This document shows positions 20,404 to 32,429 of a stretch of DNA of 64,000 bases, piece by piece. The notes under the pieces are model-generated. The model had not been told where the DNA came from, ran no database searches, and saw nothing but the letters and a program-made list of their open reading frames with translations. The stretch is from Manis javanica (taxonomy: Eukaryota; Chordata; Mammalia; Pholidota; Manidae), in contig NC_133166.1 of the NCBI RefSeq assembly GCF_040802235.1, positions 113,660,991 to 113,724,990 of the forward strand, read 5' to 3'. Position 1 is the first letter of the stretch. Every line of letters starts with the position of its first letter. The position numbers and the translations under genes were made by a program.

Positions 20404-22230
20404 TGCCTCACTCCGGTGTCCCCGCTCCTGTGGGAGGGGGGCCTAGTGGGCATGTGTGGGGCTGGCCCCACAAGGTCCCTGTACTCTTCCCTATTTCTTG
20501 TTCCACGGGCTGGTCGGGCCCCAGACCTCCCAAGTCCCGTATCTTCCCTAGCTCCCGGGTCCCTCGCTCAGCCCCTCCCAGAGACCCCAGGCCTCCTGCA
20601 CCCCACCACCCTCCAGCCTTCATGCTGGCCCCAGAACGCACCGCGGGGCTCTGCGACACTGTCCCTGCAGACCCCAGGATGCCTGGCCTCTGAGGCCCCT
20701 GGTCTCTGGGCATCTCCCCACACCCTCCTTCCCTGTTTCTGTCTCAATGTCCGCGCCCTCTGCTCTGTGGGTGCCTTCTGTGCCTGTCTCCCCTGCAGGC
20801 CCCCCCTCGGCACCCCTGCCCCTGCCGCCCTCTGTCCAGCTCCATCTCTGTGGGTCTCTCTGCCCCCACATGCCCGTCTCTCTACCAGTTCCCTCCCCTT
20901 GTCGCGGGAGACGCTCACGTTCATCTGTCTGACCTTCTGTCTGCTCACCCGGGCTCATTCTGTTTCCCCACCCGCTCTCCCAGGCCGACTCCTGGGTCCC
21001 CCCACCAGGCCCCACCCCTTCTGCCCGCTTCTCCCCACCCAGAGCCCCAGGGCACCCCTGCTCTGCCCTACCTCCTGCCAACACTGAACACCCAGCTTCT
21101 GCTGACCTCCAACCTCCTGCTCCTCGGGGACGAGGCTGAGGGTGGGCCGGCACCCCCACTGGCCTCTTGTGCCCCCTGGTCATGCCCCCAGTCTGCTTCC
21201 CACCCAGCTGCCTGCTCCTCACCTCCCAGAATGAGGTCAGTCTCCTGCCCCGGCCTTGCTCCAGGCCCCTCATGATTTATTCACCTGTCCCCCGCACCAG
21301 GCTTTGTCCCAGGGAACCAGATCCCCCCAGACACCTGCCACCTGAGCGAGTGGTTCTGGCCTCTCTCGGCCACTTGTGGCCATCCATTCATGTATTCCTG
21401 GGACCACGCCAGACCCTGTCTGCCCTGGGGGCCCTGCTCTGAGGCACATCTAACTCAGAAAGGGTCAGCAGACAGTCTCCAGTGCCGGGGGTCCTGACGG
21501 GGCATTGGGAGGCTTCACGGAGGAGATGAGGGGACAGGGCAACATTCCAGGCATTGCTCACGGTTTAAACCGGGCTTAGCCCCGGGGGGGCGCTGTGCTC
21601 CTCGGCAGGGAGCAGCTGTGAACTTGGAGTGTTCTAGGCACCGGAATCTGGCGCGATATGTTGAGTGGAGGCCATATGAGGGTGGCAGGGGTCGGCAGCC
21701 CCTGGAGAGACTATGGGCGGCAAGAAATTGGAGAAAATGTCAGGGGCTGAATCGTCAGCAGTCATCTGTGGAGTACCTGCTATGGGGTTTCCTGGGTCCT
21801 GGGAACCAGCCCCTGCCTCCTGGCAAATTGCACCTGGGGAAGACGCACAGCCAGTACAATGGTGGAGAGGAACGCCCAGCAGGCTGCTTAGAGGGAGCAG
21901 AGGGCGCCTAACTACGACTGGGGGGCATGTGCCCAAACCAGGGGACAAGGGAGAGACCACGTGAAGGGAGGGTGGCTTTGCAGGCAGAGGGAGCAGCCTG
22001 TGCACAGCCTGAGCGAGTCTGAGGATCTAAGGAAGGCCAGGGCCGAGAGACAACTGCACGCCAGCCAGGGGTCAAGGACGCGAAGGGCTCATTGGAACCA
22101 TTCACACAAACCACATGCTCAGTTTCAGGATCCTTTCGGCCCTCGGAGGCCTGGTTACATCTCCTTGCATTGCATCCCACGCACACACTGCAAGCATCCT
22201 TCAGAGAGGAGAGTTCCGTTTTCTGCAAGG
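20404..22230. other. Gene-free GC-rich stretch upstream of CABP2
   Basis: C- and T-rich sequence with many overlapping short open frames on both strands. None shows a domain, exon border pattern or known repeat. Old unassigned interspersed repeat material is likely around 21500-22030. Confidence 0.4.
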
Positions 22231-22234
22231 TTAT

Positions 22235-22440
22235 ACGAAGGGACTGCAGGCCTGAGCTCTCCCATGGACTCGCTGTGTGACCCTGGACAAGGCACTTTAC
22301 CTCTCTGTGCCTTGGTTCCATTATCTGGAAAATGGGGGTTGGCCTAGTATCTGTCTCATGGTGCTTTTGTGAAAATTAAGTGATAAAGGACCTAGCAGGT
22401 TCCTGGCAGATAGGATGGGCTTTAAAAATGGTAGATGCCA
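22235..22440 (+). repeat. MIR SINE, plus strand
   Basis: A clear MIR core: TCGCTGTGTGACCCTGGACA, then CTCTCTGTGCCTTGGTTCC and TCTGGAAAATGGGG. Confidence 0.85.
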
Positions 22441-22734
22441 TATGATGAACAATTCCATGTCCAAATGACCATCTAAGAAGGTGGAAGTAGTGAGAAACAT
22501 GTGTCTCAAAGTATAAGCCGAGGTAGTGGGGGCTATACCTGGTCAGGGTCTAGTGGGTAGAAGAGTTTTCCATCAAGAAGCAAAGCCTTTGTGTCTAGGG
22601 GGAGAGAGCCTGGCTTGGAAATCCTCCCTGGCTTGTGTTCAATGGACAGCAACCAGGACATGTCCTTTGCTGCCCTGACTGTCCAGGCTGACTTAGCCAA
22701 GCTGGAGACCCTTCTCCAGTGTCCAGGATGTCCA

Positions 22735-23340
22735 GGTGTTGGAAGGATGAATGGATGAATGGATGGATGGATGGATGGATGGATGGATGGATGGATGAAT
22801 GGATGGATAGTTAGGTGGATAAGTGAGTGCCTGGCTGCCTGGCTGGCTCGCTGGGTGATTTGATAAATCAGCGTTTGAATGGTTGGTGGTTGGAAGGATG
22901 GATGATTAAGTAAATGGGTGGATAGATGGACAGATTGATGGAAGGATGGATGGACAGACAGGTAGCTGGACAGATGGATAGGTGGATGGATAGTTTGTTG
23001 GGTAGATGGAAAGTTGGGTGGATGAATGGGCAGATGGATGCTTGGGTAGACAGTTGAGTGGCTGACTGGATGGAAGGGAGGTAGGTGATGAGCTATGGTT
23101 AACTGGTTGGTAGGTGTATGGATGGGTGATTGCTCACAGAGATTGCTGGGTGGATGGTTGTACAGATGGATAGATGGATGGATGACAAGCCAGAGAGGTA
23201 AACAGGTAGAGAATGGCTGGGTGGGTAAATGAATAGGTAAATGTTTTGATGGATTCCTGGTCAAATGTTTGGTAGTTGGATGGGTGGGTGATGGGGTAGA
23301 TGGGTGTATAGAGAGACAGACAGATAGCTGGGTAGATGCA
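22735..23340. repeat. (TGGA)n-type degenerate tetranucleotide satellite
   Basis: About 600 bp of GGATGGAT-like repeats. The purest part is near 22748-22806 and the rest carries GGTT, GGTA and ACAG variants. On the minus strand it yields a 243-residue Pro/Ser/His/Ile-rich frame that is only the translated repeat. Confidence 0.95.
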
Positions 23341-23589
23341 TTGCTGGCAGAGATCTCACATTCTGCATTTAAAGTCCATTAGAGTGGAGGCACATCTTTC
23401 CTATTTGGGTGCCTCTGGTGACACCTGGCCCACTCGTCACGTCATACATACTAAGCAACATGTGAAGGAAGACTTGTGTCCGTCTCCCCCAACCCTGAGC
23501 TGGGATTCCTCTGATGGCAAAGACGGGGGCTCTTTCTCCACCATGGTTGCTTCCCAGCCTGGCCCCTGATAGGCACCACGCACAGAGCC

Positions 23590-24305
23590 ATGCTGAGATA
23601 CGACTTCATGCTCACCAGGATAGCTAAAGTGAAAAAGACGGTCAGCACCAATTGTTGGTGAGGATGTGCGGAGGCTGGAATGTCATATCCTGTGACTGGG
23701 TGTATGAAATGGTAGAGCCTCTTTGGAAAGGGGTTGGCAGTTCTTCCAAACTAGTTACCATACAACCCAGCAATTCCACTCAGGTGTATACCCAGGGGAA
23801 TTGGAAACAAGTTCACACCAAACTTTGTACACAAATGTATAGAGCAGCATGATTCATAACAGTCAAAAAATGAAACAACCCAGGTGACCAGCAGTGCATG
23901 AACGGGCAAACAAAGCGTGGCCTAGCTGTGTAATGGAATATTATTCGGCCATAAAAAGGAGTGAAGCACTGCCCACACCTTACACGGTGGCTGAACCTGG
24001 AAGACATTATGCTCAGTGAAAGCACCCAGACACAGATGACCGCAGCATACAGGGTTCCAGCACGAAATGTCTAGGAGAGGTAAATCCATAGCAACAAAAT
24101 AGATTAGTGGTTGCCAGGGGATGGGCGGAGGGGGGGCAGGGGAATGGGGAGTGACTGCTAACAGGTGTGGGGTTTCTTTTTGGGGTGATGAAAATGTTCT
24201 GGAATCCGTGGTGATGACTGCACAGCTGGATATACTAAACCCCATGGATGTACACTTTATAAGGTGAATTTTAAGTGGCAATAAAGCTGTTTATATATAC
24301 TTAAA
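23590..24305 (+). repeat. Old L1 3' end, sense, with AATAAA
   Basis: Contains TGGAATATTATTCGGCCATA (L1 ORF2 C-terminal YYS/A motif region) and the 3' UTR phrase TTAGTGGTTGCCAGGGG. It ends with GGCAATAAAGCTG and an A-poor tail. It looks like L1M type. No intact ORF. Confidence 0.8.
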
Positions 24306-24619
24306 AACCCTCCAAAGACAGGCGTTGATGAATACCTGGTGGAAGGTCCTGGCCCCTTCTGGGCCCAGGGGAGGAAGCCCCGGGTGGCCACAGAGCTGGG
24401 CCACAGTCAGGGGCTGTGCAGCCAGAGGACTGGGGGTAAAAGCAGTCACCTGGAACACCACAGCACAGTGCCGAGTCCTCCTGGGGTGCCGCCTGCCCGG
24501 GGCCCCCACCGTGGTGGCTGGAGGGCGTGAGCCGGCAGCTGGACAGGAGAGCTCCCCTCTCCCAGGTGTGTGGTGCTCGCCCGCAAAGGGAGGGTGTGCA
24601 CGCTCCAGGCCGGAGCAGG

Positions 24620-24770
24620 TGCATGCAGCTCTCTGGGCCCTGCTGTCCTCACCTGTGTGAAGGGAATAAGACTCCCTCCCCCCAGGGTGCTTGTGGGGAT
24701 GAAATGAGACCATGTCCTTGAAAGCTTTTTGTAAGCTGCTAAGTGCTCAGCAGATGTTCCTCCAGCTGTG
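24620..24770 (+). repeat. MIR SINE fragment, plus strand
   Basis: The 3' half of MIR: CTGTCCTCACCTGTGTGAAG, then GGGGATGAAATGAGA and AAGCTGCTAAGTGCTCAG. Confidence 0.65.
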
Positions 24771-24846
24771 AGTCGGGGATAAAACCTCCCTCTCCCAGCC
24801 GCAGGCAGCTGTGGGCTCAAAGGAGGCTAAGAGGCTCCTGATTAGG

Positions 24847-25050
24847 CCTGTTTGGGTTCTTTCCCCACGCACTGAGTGGGTACTTCACACCTGGGAAGGA
24901 TACCTTCCTCTCTCCTGTTTGGGTTCTTTCCCCACGCACTGAGTGGGTACTTTGCACCTGGGAAGGATACCTTCCTCTCTCCTGCTTGGGTTATTTCCCC
25001 ACGCACTGAGTGGGTACTTCGCACCTGGGAAGGATACCTTCCTCTCTCCT
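24847..25050. repeat. Three tandem copies of a 67-bp unit
   Basis: Copies start at 24847, 24914 and 24981, in register at the shared GGGTT-TTTCCCCACGCACT segment (24854, 24921 and 24988). They differ by only a handful of bases. The flanks show no fourth copy. There are no spacers, and the repeats abut, so this is a short minisatellite. Confidence 0.92.
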
Positions 25051-25119
25051 TGTGGCTCTGCCAAGAAAACCAGGTGGAGAGGTAAGGCTCAGTCAGACCC
25101 CGGTTCCCAAGCATTTACA

Positions 25120-25310
25120 TGAATGAACTCATTTGATCCTTACAGAAGAACCCAGGAGTAGAGGTTATTAGTATCTGCATTTTACAGATGAGGAAACTGA
25201 GACACAGAGAGGTGAAGTAACTGGCTCAAGAACACACAGCTGGTTAAGAGGCCAGGCCAGGACTTGAACCCAGACATCCTAGTTCCAAGCTCTCTTTGCC
25301 ATAGGTCAAG
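25120..25310 (-). repeat. MIR SINE, minus strand
   Basis: Well-preserved core in reverse: ATTTTACAGATGAGGAAACT followed by GAGAGGTGAAGTAACTGGCT and GACTTGAACCCAGACATCC. Confidence 0.9.
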
Positions 25311-28300
25311 CTTGAGCTACTATTTCTTGTATCCTGGTACAGGGTAACTCTGGTGACCCCCTAATTACATGGGGAACAGGAACCCTAGAAGAAAGGTTGA
25401 GCATCTGGCTATCAGGGTGCGGATGGGAGTGGGGCCGGCTCTACTCTGAAGGCTGGAAGTTTAGAGACTGGGGGTGCGGTGGGCTCCCCAGCTGGGGGAG
25501 GGGGTGGGAAGTGCTCCTTACAGGTTGGAGCTCTGTCCTCCTGGGAGCTCCTGGTTCTGGCCTGCTGCTGCTGGGCCAGAAGGGGTGGAGCCCAGGGGCT
25601 GGGAGAGCAGCCTGGGGAGGGGCGGGTGGGGCGCAGGGAGTGGTCCCAGACCCCGGATAGGCCCGGATAGACCCGGAGGCGGCTCCGTCTACACAGCCAG
25701 GCTGGAAAGCTGCTGCAGGAGCTGCAGCTCTGTTCCCCTCCGGCTCCCGCCTCCGTCACCTCCTCCAGCTGCCGACATCCCCGTGGCCCTGGCGTGGGCT
25801 GCGTCCCGGTCCCCACTGTCCCCCCTCCCGGCCTGTGAGCTGCCTGAGGACTTCCCTGCCCTGGTCGGGGCCCTAGAACTGGAGACTGAGGCTCTGGCTA
25901 TCCTTACCCGGATGTGCAGACTTGGACAAGTGGGTCTGTTTCCTCCTCTGACATCAGGGAGTGTCACCGAGGGCCCCACTATTTACCGAGCACCTCCTTT
26001 GGCCAGACACGTGGCAGCTCTTAAAATCTGTATTTACAGATGAGCAAACAGGTGACAGTGGAATCTTCTCCCTGGCAGGCTGACTCCCAAGCCTGCAAGC
26101 TTCCCAAACAGCCCCGGAAAGTGCTCAGGGCTTGAACCTGCTCCGGGCGAATCCAGAATCAATGAAGTGGTTATTCTAAAATCTAATGTTAGTTAAATGT
26201 TAAATACCCTGACTGAAAGCCAGTGGAAGCCTCGGGAATGTTAGAGGCAAGAGCATAGGTCACGTCCAACCTCTGGCCTGTTGCGTTGTTTGCTTTCAGA
26301 GCTGGTGGGGCCACAGCCACTCCGCACCCCTGTGGGGGTGAATCCGGTAAGCGGGAGCGGCCGGAAGCCTCCTCGCAGAACCTACAGAGACATTTACCCA
26401 AGAACTGCTGAATGTTGGTCTGGAAGGCGTTTTTGGCAACAAAACCGCACTTGAGTTCCAAGTCTTCCCGTTGGAAGACTTTGGACAGGGTGTGGGGGAG
26501 CCTTTTGGTCTCCAGGCAGGATCTTCCCCAAGGTCAGGTTTGCTGCCCCTTGAACTCATTGTATAAACTTGTTCGTAAGGGGGGCACCCCGGCGTGGGGG
26601 GACTGAATGGAGATGTTTGCACTACCCATGTGATGAGTCTGCGACTGGATTCTGGCACAGAAGTGTGTCTGTCAGCAATGAGAAGGGCGTGGCCTCTCAA
26701 GGAGTCAGGCTCAGTGCCTGTAAGTCTTTAGAGACACACTGATCAGGCCACACCTGTGGATAGTTACTATTTTGAATTTGAATCAGGTGCTTTTCCTGTT
26801 ATTCCAAAAATAGGGCAACTACAACTTTGGCTCATAAATCCAGCCAAGGAAGAGTCGCAAGCCCAGCAGGGATTTTCCCCCAGCCCCAGCCTGGCCATAT
26901 CTGTGTGCATCTCTCCCTCCACCCCCACCCACCCCATTGCCCCCTGGGACCAGGTCCTGAACTCCAGACACATGCGACCCAAGCCCATGCACGTGCTGAG
27001 CCCCAGTCCCAGGCACAGTGCTGGGTCCAAGGCATGAGCCCCCAGGCAGAGCTGGTCCCCGTCAGGGTCCTGCCCCGACCCATCCCAGGTGGCCCCTTAC
27101 TTCCTGTCTTCTGATGCTTGGAGAACTCCCAGGGTGAGCCAGTTCCCAGAGCTGCTGAACAACTTGCCGGAGAACCACACCTTTCACTTGCAAACCAAGC
27201 GATGCAGCGCCCACACCTCCACTGCCTCCTTCACTGGGTCCACCTGCCCTCATCACCCCAGGGCAGGCACCACCCGACCGAGGACAGCCCCTGCCCCTGA
27301 GAGCCCCTGGAATTACCCAGACCAGCCAGTTCTCAGGCTGCTTCCCCTGCCTCACCTGTCCTTCCCATGAAGACCCCAGGAAGGCTCCTGCGCACAGCCC
27401 CCACCTCCCTGTGCCTCCTGAGCGACCCCGGTGGGGGGCCCTTCCTCGCGTGGCCCCTGTGGTGTGGCGTGCTCCCTCCCCTTGGGATCGGAACGAAGTA
27501 CCCTCTCAACGGCACTGCCTCCTAGTCTGCTGGCCCTGCCACACCTAAATAACGGCACTAAAGCCTCTGTGTAAGAGGGACGCTGACCAGACACCACGCA
27601 GCCAAACCACTCCCGAATTTCTGACTCAGAAACAGAGATGAAAATGTTTGTTTTAAGTGGCTGACTTTTGACGTAATTTGTTGGGCAGCAGTAGATGACT
27701 AATACAGGGCTGCAACCAAGCTGACACCACCCGGCTTAAGGGCTGGACGCGAGGGGCGCAGCTTTCACGGCTCACAACGCGACGCAGGCGCTCGGAGGCT
27801 CCAGGAGCCTTTTCCGGAGGTTTTCTCGTTGCTCTGGTGGAGGTTTGGTGTCTTCTCGGAGGTCACCTGCACAGGTGGTGGTCGGTGCTTGGGACAAGTT
27901 CTCATCCTTCCTACAGGAGTCTTTCCTTTGATAATCTTGATTCCTGGTTGTGAACCCAGTGTGGTGGAGCCTGAACGATGCGCGTTGCCCTGAAGCCCCC
28001 CCAGTGGGGCTCGTTCACGAGAAGAGGCAGGGCCCACGGTGGCTAAGGGAGCAGGCGAGGAGCGGGGTGCCCCTGAGTAGTTGTGTGATCCTGAGCTAGA
28101 CACCCCAAGAAGAAAACACACCTAAAACATTTGCACGGGGCCTGGCTCCGAATAAGTGCTCGGTAAATGGCCGAAAACAACTTTGCTCTGGAGATATCAA
28201 CAGCACCGTTTTCTTTGGTGTTATCCCCATCAACATGTTGTGGAAGCCATGTCCCTTCTTTCACCATATGTTTTGTACAAATATGCAATCAAACAAGAGG

Positions 28301-28437
28301 GGGAAAAAGGTGATGAGTTGAACTCTAGCAAAACTCGAAGTTTGACTTTTCAAACAAATCCTCACTTGGGTCTTTGATTCTAGAACAAAACAAAGAAATA
28401 ATACTGCATTGCAATGTCCTCTCCAAGTGAATTTTTT
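25311..28437. other. Gene-free interval between CABP2 and GSTP1, first part
   Basis: GC-rich to mixed sequence. A MIR remnant in reverse is visible near 25975-26055 (ATTTACAGATGAGCAAACAG). An MLT1-like LTR end sits near 27640-27706 (TTTTAAGTGGCTGACTTTTG, then GGGCAGCAGTAGATGACTAA). Several 90-190 residue open frames occur around 25400-27600, but they overlap each other on both strands and show no domain or paired splice sites. Confidence 0.45.
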
Positions 28438-29934
28438 TTATTAAGGTATTCTTGATATACACTCTTATGAAGGTTTCACATGAAAAATAATGTGGTTACT
28501 ACATTCACCCATATTATCGTGTTCCCACCCCCCCACACCCCATTGCAGTCACTGTCCATCAGTGTAGTAAGATGGACCACACTGTTTGCCTGATCCCCCC
28601 AACACCCTGTATGACAATCATAATACCCCTCAATCCCCTTCTCCCTCCCTCCCTGCCCTCCCCCACCCCTCCCCTTTGGTAACTGCTAGTCCTTTCTTGG
28701 AGTCTCTGATTCTGCTGCTGTTTTGTTCCTTCAGTTTTGCTTCGTTGTTATACTCTACAGATGAGTGAAATCATTTGGTACTTGTCTTTCTCCGCCTGGC
28801 TTATTTCACTGAGCATAATACCCTCCAGCTCCGTCCATGTTGTTGCAAATGGTAGGATTTGTTTCTTTCTTATGGCTGAATATTATTCCATTGTGTACAT
28901 GTACCACATCTTCTTTATCCATTCATCTGGTGATGGACACTTAGGTTGTTCCCATATTGTGGCTATTATAAATAGTGCTTCACTAAACACAGGGGTGCAT
29001 CTGTCATTTTGAATGTGAGAAGTTGTATTCTTTGGGTAAATTCCTAGGAGTGGAATTCCTGGGTCAAATGGTATTTCTATTTTTAGTTTTTTGAGGAACG
29101 TCCATATGCTTTCCACAATGGTTGAACTAGCTTACATTCCCCCCAGCAGTGTAGGAGGGTTCCCCTTTCTCCACATCCTCACCAGCATTTGTTGTTCTTA
29201 GTCTTTTTGATGCTGGCCAACCTAACTGGTGTGAGGTGGTATCTCATTGTGGTTTTTATTTGCATTTCCCTGATGATTGGTGATGTGGAGCATCTTTTCA
29301 CGTGCCTGTTGGCCATCTGAATTTCTTCCTTGGAGAACTGTCTCTGCATATCCTCCACCCATTTTTTTAATTGGGTTATTTGCTTTTTGCGTGTTGAGGC
29401 ATGAGTTCTTTATATATTTTGGATGTTAACCCCTTGTTGGATATGTCATTTACAAATATATTCTCCCATAATGTAGGATGCATTTTTGTTCTGTTGATGG
29501 TGCCCTTTGCTATACAGATGCTTTTAAGTTTGATGTAGTCCCATGTGTTCATTTTTGCTTTTGTTTCCCTTGCTCGAGGAGATGCATTCAGAAAAAAGTT
29601 GCTCATGTTTATATTCAGGAGATTTTTGCCTTTGTTTTCTTCTAAGAGTTTTATGGTTTCATGACTTACATTCAGGTCTTTGATCCATTTTGAGTTTACT
29701 TTTGTGTATGGGCTTAAACAATAATCCAGTTTCATTCTCTTGCATGTAGCTGTGCAGTTTTGCCAACACCAGTTGTTGAAGGGGCTGTCATTTCCCTATT
29801 GTATGTCCATGGCTCCTTTATCATACATTAATTGACCATATATGCTTCAGTTTATATCTGGGCTCTCTAGTCTGTTCCATTGGTCTATGGGTCTGTTTTT
29901 GTGCCAGTACCAAATTGTCTTGATTACTGTGACT
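28438..29934 (-). mobile_element. 5'-truncated L1, minus strand, 16-bp target duplication
   Basis: L1 3' UTR and about 1 kb of ORF2 C-terminus (minus-strand pieces such as [19 protein letters not shown] and MWYMYTME). Flanking direct repeats TCCAAGTGAATTTTTT occur at 28422-28437 and 29935-29950. It lacks the 5' part, and its ORF2 remnant is broken. It is among the youngest insertions in the window. Confidence 0.9.
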
Positions 29935-29950
29935 TCCAAGTGAATTTTTT

Positions 29951-32000
29951 AAAACCAAGTTCACCCCTCCGCTGCCTTTTTGTTCTAGTCAGGCCTCAAC
30001 AGATCAGGTGACACCTGCCCACAGTGCGGAGGGCCACCTGTTTTACCGTCCACCAGAGCAAATGCTAATCTCTTTTGGAAATACCCCCACAGAAACACCC
30101 AGAAATACTGTTTACCCAGTTACCTGGGCATCCGTTGGCCCAGTCAAATTGGCACATAAAGGTAAAACCACCACAAAGAGCTTTGGTAGTTTTCCCTTCT
30201 GCATCTCTGCTCCTTTCAGGTGTGCATCTGAGCCCTCAGATCTACACGGTCGTCACACCCGGCTGTGGGGAACGGCTCAGCTTGTCCACGCTGCACATCC
30301 CGAGGCTTCATGTCTTTTTCCACATGGCAACGTTCTCCCAGGACTGCAGATGCCCTCGGATCTAGAACATCTCCCTGATTCCTGGGAGGGCTGATGCGAG
30401 GAGCCTGGAATTGGCCTGAGCTGTTTTGAAGTGAGAGATGCAGCTGCTCAGCATTCACTCTGGCCCAATGCAAGACGTGCTGATGGATAGGGTCAGTTTG
30501 CACCCCAACAATTTGTACCAGCTCTCAAGGTGGCCCTCGTTTCTCCTCCACTATGCCTCCAGACCACTGTCTGGGTGTCTAGGTTTAAAAGCACATCATG
30601 TTTTGTGTTCACATGCTCAGTTACATGTCTGTTTCCATATTATATGATGAGAAACCTTTACAGAGAGGGACTATGTTATTATTTTCTTCTTCTCACCTTT
30701 TAACTGAGCTATAACTTCCATACAGTAGGTGCACTTCAGTTACATAGCTCGACAAATGTTTACACATGGGGACAGGTGCAGTTCTGCCTCCCAAAGGAGA
30801 GTTATTCTCTGTTTGCTGGTGTCACGGGACCCAAGAAAACCCAAAATGATTGTAACTATGTTTATTTGTTACATAACAAGCCATCCCAATATGAATAAGA
30901 CAACTCACATGTCTTATTTCTCCCAGTTCTGGGACATGGCCCAGTGACTCTCCTAGTCTGGGCCAGCTCGCTGGGGCTTGATGATCCAGGTCACCCTCAT
31001 TCCCAGACACCCTGCAGCTGAAATGACCTCCTTCCACACGATCCCTTGTTCTCCAGGAGACCAACCCAAGCTTGGTCGAATAGCGGCAGAAGGTCTCCCA
31101 GCAGCAAGCAGGGCTCACCTCAGTGCTCAAGGGCTTTTCACTTTGCTGATGGCCACAGACATTAGGGATGCCGCAGGGCCCGGCCCAGGCTCAGGAGGCA
31201 GAAAAGTCCTTGGTGGAGGAGCAGTGAACTCACATTGCAGAGGGGCTGCTCAGGAGAATGGAAAGAATTTGCTGTCAGTCACTGATGTTCTTCAGCAGAA
31301 AGTGACTGGTCAGGTGGAAAAACTGAGATGCAAGCAAGCAAAGAGGTGGATGTGTGGGTTATTTTTAGGGTGAGAGTAGACAGTGGAGGTTCCTGTGGGC
31401 AGGATTCTCACCTGGCCCTGGTCGGCTGGCTCACTGCACACGTGTGGGCAATATGGTGTTATTGACTCTGTATAAAGAGCTCCGCCCAGGGCTCTGGGTG
31501 GCACGGCGGTATGGCTGCAAGGCTGCAGGAGAGCAGAGATGCGACTGGAGTGGTGGCAGCACTGAGGACAGAGACCGAGATGGCTGCGGGGGCAGAGAGG
31601 CCCAGAGGCAGAGACCGGCTTGCTGCCTGCAGACTCGCTCTGAGTGATGGGATTCTAGTGACTGACCTGCCACCATGGGAATTAAGTTGGGTATAACCCT
31701 TTCAACCCAAGAACATTCTACTGTCGTTTCTTTGGTCTCATTGAATCCATAGTGAACCTGCCTGGAACTGAAACCCATTGGCAAGACAGTAACCCTAAGT
31801 GAATAGAAACAGAATGCATGACACATAAACCAGTAGTAAAGAAAAATGGAATGATATATTCAACCTATGTAAAAGGAGGCAAGCAAGAAAGAGAAAGAGA
31901 ACAGAGCAGGCAGGGTGAACAGCACAAAATAAGGCAGACTGAAACACAAATATGTATTAGCAATTAAACTAAATGAAAATAGATCACCCACAGATATGTG
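29951..32000. other. Gene-free interval with unassigned old repeats
   Basis: No exon or gene recognised. A segment near 31440-31760 contains a TATA-like CTGTATAAAGAGC and ends AACCTGCCTGGAACTGAAAC, which could be an LTR of unidentified family. The rest is mixed single-copy and AT-rich repeat-like sequence. Confidence 0.35.
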
Positions 32001-32426
32001 TAAGATAAATTTTAGCTGAAATAAGCAGGCAAAGAGAGGAAACAAAGGGCCAGGTAGTTTCCTTGAATGCCACTCCCGGGTGATGTTCCGCAGTCTGAGT
32101 ACTACAGGCCAGGGAAGTCACACCCGGTCGGGGAGGTCAGGGCTTACAAGGGGTTAGGAGGGGGAGGAGTGGGCAAGTGATCCTAGGGGGTGTGAAGAGG
32201 TATGATTGGCTAAAGGTGACATAATAGTCAACTAGAAACTTTTTCCCTTCCAAGAGGGAGGAGGCTGACATCCGGGTCTTAGTTGGCACATCAGAAGGAT
32301 GGAATTCAGGAAGAGCTGTCCCCCTTTCCATATAAGGCAGGGACCTTGGGGTCTGGTCTGTTCTCCCCCTATGGCATCTCTCTGTTCTGTTTGCATGTCC
32401 TTGTTTTTCCTTCCTCCAGCCTAACA
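32001..32426 (-). mobile_element. Solo LTR, same family as 12282-12707, reverse orientation
   Basis: TG...CA termini at the same points as the LTR at 12282 and the identical length of 426 bp. The flanks ATATG and ATTTG could be a decayed 5-bp target duplication. No internal sequence is present, so the provirus was probably reduced to a solo LTR by LTR-LTR recombination. Confidence 0.85.
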
Positions 32427-32429
32427 ATT

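Noticed and set aside
22533-23264. 243-residue minus-strand frame rich in HPSIHPSIH repeats
   Set aside because: It is the translated TGGA satellite. The periodicity follows the DNA repeat and there is no domain.
24847-25050. Possible CRISPR-like direct repeats
   Set aside because: The units abut without spacers, there are only three, and the context is a mammalian genome.
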